This document shows, piece after piece, positions 59,067 to 64,000 of a DNA stretch of 64,000 nucleotides. The first letter of the stretch is position 1; each line of letters starts with the position of its first letter. A program made the position numbers and the translations under genes. This stretch comes from JABGPL01 sp964387885 (GTDB taxonomy: Bacteria > Electryoneota > AABM5-125-24 > Hatepunaeales > Hatepunaeaceae). The DNA lies in NCBI GenBank assembly GCA_964387885.1, contig CAYLYZ010000011.1:15116-79115 (forward strand), written 5' to 3'. The notes under the pieces are model-generated. The model was not told the DNA's origin and ran no database searches. It saw only the letters and a program-made list of their open reading frames with translations.

Positions 59067-61046
59067 GTGAGTTCTGAGATTAAACAAATTGGCTTCGACA
59101 GACCACTGCCGGAAAATGTGGATTACCTGAATTTCCGCTTCAAACCTTTTGCGGAAATGACGGATGAGGATTATGCATTTATCGGTTTCAGGTCGGGGCT
59201 TGAAATACACCAACAGCTTTATACTGAAAAGAAGCTCTTCTGCCGCTGTCCCGCGGGTCAATACTCCGATGTTTTTGACGCGGAAATACTACGCCACATG
59301 CGCCCGACACTGTCCGAGCTCGGAGAATACGACGGCACGGCTTTGATGGAGTTCAAGACACATAAAGAAATACTCTATCATATCAACCGCGACACGGTTT
59401 GCACTTATGAGATGGATGATACTCCTCCTTTCGAGCTCAATGAGGAGGCTCTCGATCATGCACTCGAAATCGGACTGTTGTACAAGTGCTCCCTGGTGGA
59501 TGAAATCCATATTGCTCGTAAGCAGTATTTAGACGGCTCAATTCCAACGGGATTTCAGCGGACAACAATTATCGGTGTGAATGGTTCAATTCCGTTCAAG
59601 GATCGACAGGTCGATATCGTTCAGTTAGGCCTGGAAGAAGATTCTTGCCGCGAAGTATCGGATATAGACCACCGTCGGGTTTACCTGACAGACCGGCTCG
59701 GTATTCCATTGATCGAAACCGTAACTGCGCCTCAAATGTTGACGCCTCATGAAGTCGCTGAAGTTGGTGAAATCCTGCGAAGACTCACAAGATCAACAGG
59801 AAAGGTCAGGACAGGAATCGGAGCAGCCCGGCAGGATGTGAATGTCTCGATCCATGGTGGAACACGAGTCGAGATCAAGGGCGTGCCTCGCCTGCCGAAC
59901 ATCCCTCGACTCACATACAACGAAGCAATGCGGCAGTTTAATTTGATCAGACTGCGAGCTGAACTCCAAAGCCGAGGCATAACCCCGGAATCATTTTCTT
60001 CTCAAACAGAAGATGTAACTCGAATCGTCAGCAAAACCCGTTATCAACCAATCCATGATGCAGTTAAAACCGGGAAGATGGTTCGATGTGTTAAGTTGAC
60101 CGGTTTTAAAGGATTGTTGAATTGGCAGACCCAGACAGATACCTATTTCAGCCGTGAAATTTCCGACCGCGTGCGGGTGATAGCCTGTTTAACAAAGCTT
60201 CCGAATATAATCCATTCCGATAGCATGACTGATACGCTCGCAACTTCAATGTGGAAGAAAGTTCGCAAAGCAATGAATGCCGAAGAAAACGACACTGTTG
60301 TACTCGTCTGGGGTGATTCTGTTGACACAGAAACAGGTGCGAAGGAGATAGTTATCCGCGCTCAGGAAGCAACAGTTGGCATCCCCTCGGAAACTCGTCA
60401 AGCGCTTTCGGATGGCACCAACGGGTTTGAACGGATTCTTCCCGGCGCTGACCGGATGTATCCGGATACCGACCTTCCGCCGAAGAAAATCGCGGATGAC
60501 CGGATTGGATATTGTCAGGCTCAACTTCCGGAGTACTTCTGGGACAGGCAGGATTGGTATCGCGAACTCGGTGTACCGGAAGATTGTATAGATCCACTGT
60601 CAATTTCGCGCTTCGCAGGTCTTTTCAAAAAATTAGTAGAGGAAGATCAGATAAATCCTAAATTCCTTGGTGTAGTCTTCATTCAATTCATGAAGCGCCT
60701 TCGGAAGAAGGATGTTCCGATCGAAAAACTCACACCGGAATTATTCGAAAAGGTACTGTTAGCCCATAAAACCGGGAAGATTGCGCGTGAAGGATTGCTT
60801 GATCTACTGACATTGGTCGTCACCGAGGGTGATATGATAGACGAAAATCTGCCGGAAATTCCTCCTGAGGATGAGGTTATAAAAATTGTAAAATCATCTG
60901 CTGAAGAGGCTGCTAAATTAACTCCGGAAATTGACGGATCGCAACACAGGCTTGCGATGAGGCTGGTAATGGATTCGCTTAAAGGGCGTTATTCGGGAAC
61001 TGAGCTGTCGACAAAAGTCGCAGCAGCACTGCAGGAGTTGAACTGA
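59067..61046 (+). CDS. gatE: Glu-tRNA(Gln) amidotransferase subunit E (archaeal type)
   Basis: 659 residues, starting with GTG 59067 behind GAGGTGAG. GatB/E cradle domain at the N terminus (G-L-E-I-H-Q-Q-L, G-F-Q-R-T, E-D-S-C-R, I-P-L-I-E, R-Q-D-V-N-V-S-I), a central AspRS-like insertion (about 380-500) that distinguishes GatE from GatB, and a C-terminal tail domain (from ~540). With GatD it phosphorylates and transamidates Glu-tRNA(Gln) to Gln-tRNA(Gln). GatDE is the archaeal pathway; most bacteria use GatCAB or GlnRS. The stop overlaps the gatD ATG by one base (TGATG). Confidence 0.93.
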   Translation: MSSEIKQIGFDRPLPENVDYLNFRFKPFAEMTDEDYAFIGFRSGLEIHQQLYTEKKLFCRCPAGQYSDVFDAEILRHMRPTLSELGEYDGTALMEFKTHKEILYHINRDTVCTYEMDDTPPFELNEEALDHALEIGLLYKCSLVDEIHIARKQYLDGSIPTGFQRTTIIGVNGSIPFKDRQVDIVQLGLEEDSCREVSDIDHRRVYLTDRLGIPLIETVTAPQMLTPHEVAEVGEILRRLTRSTGKVRTGIGAARQDVNVSIHGGTRVEIKGVPRLPNIPRLTYNEAMRQFNLIRLRAELQSRGITPESFSSQTEDVTRIVSKTRYQPIHDAVKTGKMVRCVKLTGFKGLLNWQTQTDTYFSREISDRVRVIACLTKLPNIIHSDSMTDTLATSMWKKVRKAMNAEENDTVVLVWGDSVDTETGAKEIVIRAQEATVGIPSETRQALSDGTNGFERILPGADRMYPDTDLPPKKIADDRIGYCQAQLPEYFWDRQDWYRELGVPEDCIDPLSISRFAGLFKKLVEEDQINPKFLGVVFIQFMKRLRKKDVPIEKLTPELFEKVLLAHKTGKIAREGLLDLLTLVVTEGDMIDENLPEIPPEDEVIKIVKSSAEEAAKLTPEIDGSQHRLAMRLVMDSLKGRYSGTELSTKVAAALQELN

Positions 61047-62434
61047 TGACGGATAACGAGAAATACAAAGGATACAGGGGCGAAGCCCTCGCTACATTAA
61101 AACGCTTCAACGCACTTGTTTGGAGTGACGTAGAGATTACCACCGACAAAGGAACCTACGTCGGAATCGTCCTCCCCCGGTCGGAAACTGCGGATCCCTA
61201 TCATGTAGTAATAAAAGTCCGCTCCGGATACAACATCGGCATTGCCGCGAACAAGATCGAAGCCGTTAAGATTACTGGTCGCAAAGAAGCAAACTACAAA
61301 ATCCCGGAAAAGGAATTCCCTTATTCACCCGGAAAACCGCAGATCAAGTTGTTCGGAACCGGTGGTACGATAGCCAGTCGCCTGGACTACCGAACCGGAG
61401 CTGTTATCCCTGCATTCTCACCGGGAGAGCTTTACGGATCAGTTCCTGAACTGGCTGATATTTGCAATCTCGAAACCGAAAAGCTATATAGCGTGTTCAG
61501 TGAAAACCTTGGACCAGAACATTGGAGGGGAGCTGCAGAGGCTATTGGTAACGAAATAGAGAAAGGTGTCGACGGTATAGTTATCGGTCATGGCACTGAC
61601 ACTATGCATCATAGTGCAGCAGCATTATCGTTTATGATTCAAAATTCACCAGTTCCAATCGTAATGGTCGGATCACAAAGATCGAGTGATCGTCCATCTT
61701 CGGATGCAGCACTCAATTTGATGCATAGCGTGAAAGCTGCTGCCGAATCAGATATTGCCGAAGTAACAGTCTGTATGTTCGGAGGAACATCCGATGTTTA
61801 CGGTTTGCTGCACCGCGGAACCCGTGTCAGGAAGATGCACTCGAGTTACCGCTCAACATTCCGTACTATTGGTGACATCCCGGTAGCGATGGTTGACCGC
61901 GACAAGATCACCCCAATACGACAGGATTACAAACGGAGACGTAACGACAAGAATGTAGCAATCAATACTGCTTTTGAGGAAATGGTCGGAATAGTTTACT
62001 ACTATCCCAACATGCGCCCGGACATGATCGACTCAATGATCGACAACGGCTACAAGGGAATAGTCATTGCCGGAACCGGACTCGGTCATGTAAATAAACC
62101 GTTATATCCCGCTCTTAAACGCGCTCAGGATAAGGGCGTTGCTGTTTACATGACTGTTCAAACTCTTTGGGGATATGTCCAGATGTACGTTTACGGGACT
62201 GGGCGTGATATGATGGAGCTTGGTGTTATTCCGTTAGCAAATATGTTGCCTGAAGTTGCATATGTTAAACTCGGATGGGCATTGGGACAAACGAATGACC
62301 TTCTTAAGGTAAAAGATATAATGCAAACTCCCATTTCCGGTGAAATAACTGACCGTGAACCTTCTAACGGTTACTTAATATTACAAGGAGGCATCCCTGA
62401 GGTTGAAGATTTCATAAGTAAATATAGAAAGTAA
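61046..62434 (+). CDS. gatD: Glu-tRNA(Gln) amidotransferase subunit D (asparaginase-like)
   Basis: 462 residues. A GatD-specific N-terminal beta-barrel (about 20-90) precedes a type I/II-like asparaginase domain: F-G-T-G-G-T-I-A-S near 103-112 (nucleophile Thr), then G-H-G-T-D-T-M near 181 (second Thr and Asp of the active site), and M-V-G-S-Q-R-S-S-D-R-P-S-S-D. It releases ammonia from glutamine or asparagine for GatE. The N-terminal barrel and the gatE overlap exclude a simple asparaginase. Confidence 0.94.
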   Translation: MTDNEKYKGYRGEALATLKRFNALVWSDVEITTDKGTYVGIVLPRSETADPYHVVIKVRSGYNIGIAANKIEAVKITGRKEANYKIPEKEFPYSPGKPQIKLFGTGGTIASRLDYRTGAVIPAFSPGELYGSVPELADICNLETEKLYSVFSENLGPEHWRGAAEAIGNEIEKGVDGIVIGHGTDTMHHSAAALSFMIQNSPVPIVMVGSQRSSDRPSSDAALNLMHSVKAAAESDIAEVTVCMFGGTSDVYGLLHRGTRVRKMHSSYRSTFRTIGDIPVAMVDRDKITPIRQDYKRRRNDKNVAINTAFEEMVGIVYYYPNMRPDMIDSMIDNGYKGIVIAGTGLGHVNKPLYPALKRAQDKGVAVYMTVQTLWGYVQMYVYGTGRDMMELGVIPLANMLPEVAYVKLGWALGQTNDLLKVKDIMQTPISGEITDREPSNGYLILQGGIPEVEDFISKYRK

Positions 62435-62447
62435 TAAACACTTATTT

Positions 62448-63998
62448 TCATTTTTTTTCAAATTCTCCTAGCATGACGTATTCAGCCTCCATCAATATTG
62501 ATGGAGCAAAACGGAAGAACTCTTTCTTGTTACCTGCGTTTGTTGAAACAAACTCGAATGAAAGTACACGTGTACTTATTAGCTGAGGCATTTCCCACAC
62601 TGGACTCAAAACAGCACTTACTGTGCCTGCCTCCAATCCTATTGAGCTAAGTTCATCTTTATTAGCCATGCGTTCATCTTTAATTTCTAGAGCATTCTTC
62701 ACTGAGCGATGAGAAGCTTCACTATCACCAGGTATATGTAAAGCAATTAGTCCATTTGATGTTTTCAGGATAAGAGTTTTCAATTCTTGCTCTAAAGGAA
62801 TGCCTTTTGCTCTTGCAGCTTCTACACAAGTAATCACAGGTGAACTTAGTTTAACCCTTTTCATTTTTAATCCGGGTGGTGAGTATCCAAATGGTTTTTT
62901 TTCCAATTCCTTAGACAGGCTTTTTGTTGAAACTTTCCAGGCTTTATTAAATGATTCTATCATTGTAATTAATTGAGATCTATTCAACAGTATTTTCCCT
63001 CTTCTAATTCTATTTTCTGTGTAGGGTCCTGGTTCTGCGATATAACCCTTTGTAAATCCAGAGGTAATATTCTTAAAAACAACCATATCTCCTAGATCCA
63101 ATAATTCTTTATAAAATTTGGGTGCAGCACGTCTGATTTCTATTTCCGCATCAGCTTGTTCTTTTATTGAATCAGAAATATCGGACCATTCGTTTTCCGA
63201 TACTACAAATAGTCTCTTTATTTCTGCACCTCGTTTTTTTGCTTCAAGGTTCTTTTCAATGTACTCTTTTTGATCTGGATTAATCATCCATATTGCAGAT
63301 GGAAGCGTCGCGACTGCCTTTATTTCTGTGTTTTTATCAGCTTTGTCCATTTCAGTATATAAAGAGGAATAATACTCCATTTGAGGTAGAATGATAACTC
63401 CGTTATGAAGTGATTCTAAAGATTCTTCAAAGCTATTGATAATATATTTATTTACATCATCTCGCCATGATTTTGGTATCATACTGATTTTATCTTCGAT
63501 TAGTTTAATTAACACATCTGCTTTTGGATTCCGTTTTCCCTGATAATCCTTTATTCGTTTAAGCCATTTTGATAGCTGATATTCAAGTTCTGCTTCTTTT
63601 TCCTCGTTGATTTGCAGAGTAGTCAATCCATCAAGATCATTTGGTAATTTCGCTTTATCGCCTTTCGAAGTTGTTATGTGTGCAATCGCGGTTCGAGCTT
63701 CTCCCAATATTGCAAGAGATACTCCAAGTTCAAGCAGAATATTGTTTCTTGGAGACCATTTTACTTTTTCACGTCTGGTTACTAAGTCATCTGGGGTGAT
63801 AACCATCAATGCGCCATCAGATATGTGTAAGGTTCTTTTAAGAGCTTCAAAAGTGTAATCACCTGAATTGAATACATCATTCCTCCAAGCAATAACTTCA
63901 GCACCAAGTTTTTCAAGATAGTACCTTATCTTCCGGTCAATAGATGGTTGTGTCCTTAAATTTGTGTAAAAAGGTTTTTGCGGTTTTAGATTAAGAGA
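62448..63998 (-). CDS. TIR-like nucleotide-binding / YbaK aminoacyl-tRNA editing fusion protein (partial, 5' end off window)
   Basis: Open frame of 516 codons running off the right edge; an internal start at 63809 (TTG) or 63806 (ATG) would cut the first domain in half, so the gene is partial. Visible residues ~18-140: TIR-like nucleotide-binding domain (PF10137 type): R-K-I-R-Y-Y-L-E-K-L-G, V-I-A-W-R-N, S-G-D-Y-T-F-E-A-L, S-D-G-A-L-M-V-I-T-P-D-D, P-R-N-N-I-L-L-E-L-G, L-P-N-D-L-D-G-L. Residues ~190-330: a middle region with N-L-E-A-K-K-R-G-A-E-I-K-R-L-F-V-V, reminiscent of PLD-like sensory domains (weak). Residues ~385-513: YbaK/prolyl-tRNA deacylase-like domain (V-E-A-A-R-A-K-G-I, L-K-T-L-I-L-K, I-P-G-D, G-L-E-A-G-T-V-S). 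TIR-like domains of this type are effectors in bacterial immunity. Convergent with gatD, 13 bases apart. Confidence 0.8.
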   Translation of the reverse strand, partial: SLNLKPQKPFYTNLRTQPSIDRKIRYYLEKLGAEVIAWRNDVFNSGDYTFEALKRTLHISDGALMVITPDDLVTRREKVKWSPRNNILLELGVSLAILGEARTAIAHITTSKGDKAKLPNDLDGLTTLQINEEKEAELEYQLSKWLKRIKDYQGKRNPKADVLIKLIEDKISMIPKSWRDDVNKYIINSFEESLESLHNGVIILPQMEYYSSLYTEMDKADKNTEIKAVATLPSAIWMINPDQKEYIEKNLEAKKRGAEIKRLFVVSENEWSDISDSIKEQADAEIEIRRAAPKFYKELLDLGDMVVFKNITSGFTKGYIAEPGPYTENRIRRGKILLNRSQLITMIESFNKAWKVSTKSLSKELEKKPFGYSPPGLKMKRVKLSSPVITCVEAARAKGIPLEQELKTLILKTSNGLIALHIPGDSEASHRSVKNALEIKDERMANKDELSSIGLEAGTVSAVLSPVWEMPQLISTRVLSFEFVSTNAGNKKEFFRFAPSILMEAEYVMLGEFEKK

Positions 63999-64000
63999 GC

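Noticed and set aside
61046..62434. Plain L-asparaginase I
   Set aside because: The N-terminal beta-barrel and the overlap with gatE identify GatD.
1..64000. tRNA or rRNA genes
   Set aside because: I scanned for T-arm-like motifs and rRNA landmarks and found nothing convincing; a covariance-model search would be decisive.

Overview
The window is a stretch of bacterial chromosome around the dnaA–dnaN–dciA–gyrB replication genes, mostly on the minus strand up to about 21.6 kb. Bacterial markers (DnaA, DnaN, DciA, GyrB, RuvA, CdaA, TsaB) are clear, and lipoprotein and exported-protein signals are present. Base composition is moderate to low G+C. The mix of class III cyclases fused to TPR or propeller domains, archaeal-type GatDE, and many short palindromic repeats suggests an uncultured lineage near the FCB/KSB1/Zixibacteria-type phyla. 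I cannot assign it more precisely from sequence alone.

Layout. 0–5 kb: start of a probable yebC, a B12-binding domain protein, and a tight operon of AAA ATPase – DUF4276 nuclease-like protein – L-asparaginase II – MEMO – AMMECR1. 5.2–10 kb: glycosyltransferase, flippase, CdaA (c-di-AMP synthase), SagB-type nitroreductase, TsaB. 10.2–16.3 kb: gyrB, dciA, dnaN, a candidate origin, dnaA; recF is missing from its usual place. 16.4–21.6 kb: a coupled operon (radical SAM, LPG-synthase-like flippase, glycosyltransferase, polysaccharide deacetylase, PHP hydrolase), probably for a lipid-linked or surface glycan. 22–29.9 kb (plus strand): OPT transporter, RuvA, deacetylase-like protein, ROK kinase, heparinase-like exported protein. 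29.9–31.2 kb: repeats only. 31.2–39.4 kb (minus): XRE/DUF2975 pair, ROK kinase, glycosidase-like lipoprotein, DinG with exonuclease domain, K+ channel. 39.9–49.2 kb (minus): orphan molybdenum hydroxylase large subunit, GcvPB, a heterodimeric ABC exporter, and an unknown protein. 49.4–58.6 kb (plus): an array of three class III nucleotide cyclases with different output modules plus two broken copies. 59–62.4 kb: gatE-gatD. 62.4–64 kb (minus, cut by the window edge): a TIR-like / YbaK fusion protein.

Most notable observations: (1) the partial gene at the right edge fuses a TIR-like nucleotide-binding domain to a YbaK-type aminoacyl-tRNA editing domain, a combination I do not know; (2) at least three genes appear to start with AUC behind a good Shine-Dalgarno, one of them shown directly against a paralogue that has ATG at the same place; (3) archaeal-type GatDE in a bacterium; (4) a cyclase–ATPase–TPR gene interrupted by a single in-frame TAG; (5) an AAA ATPase/DUF4276 pair, resembling known phage-defence pairs, translationally coupled to an asparaginase; (6) several families of short palindromic elements, one of which adds coding sequence in frame to neighbouring genes.
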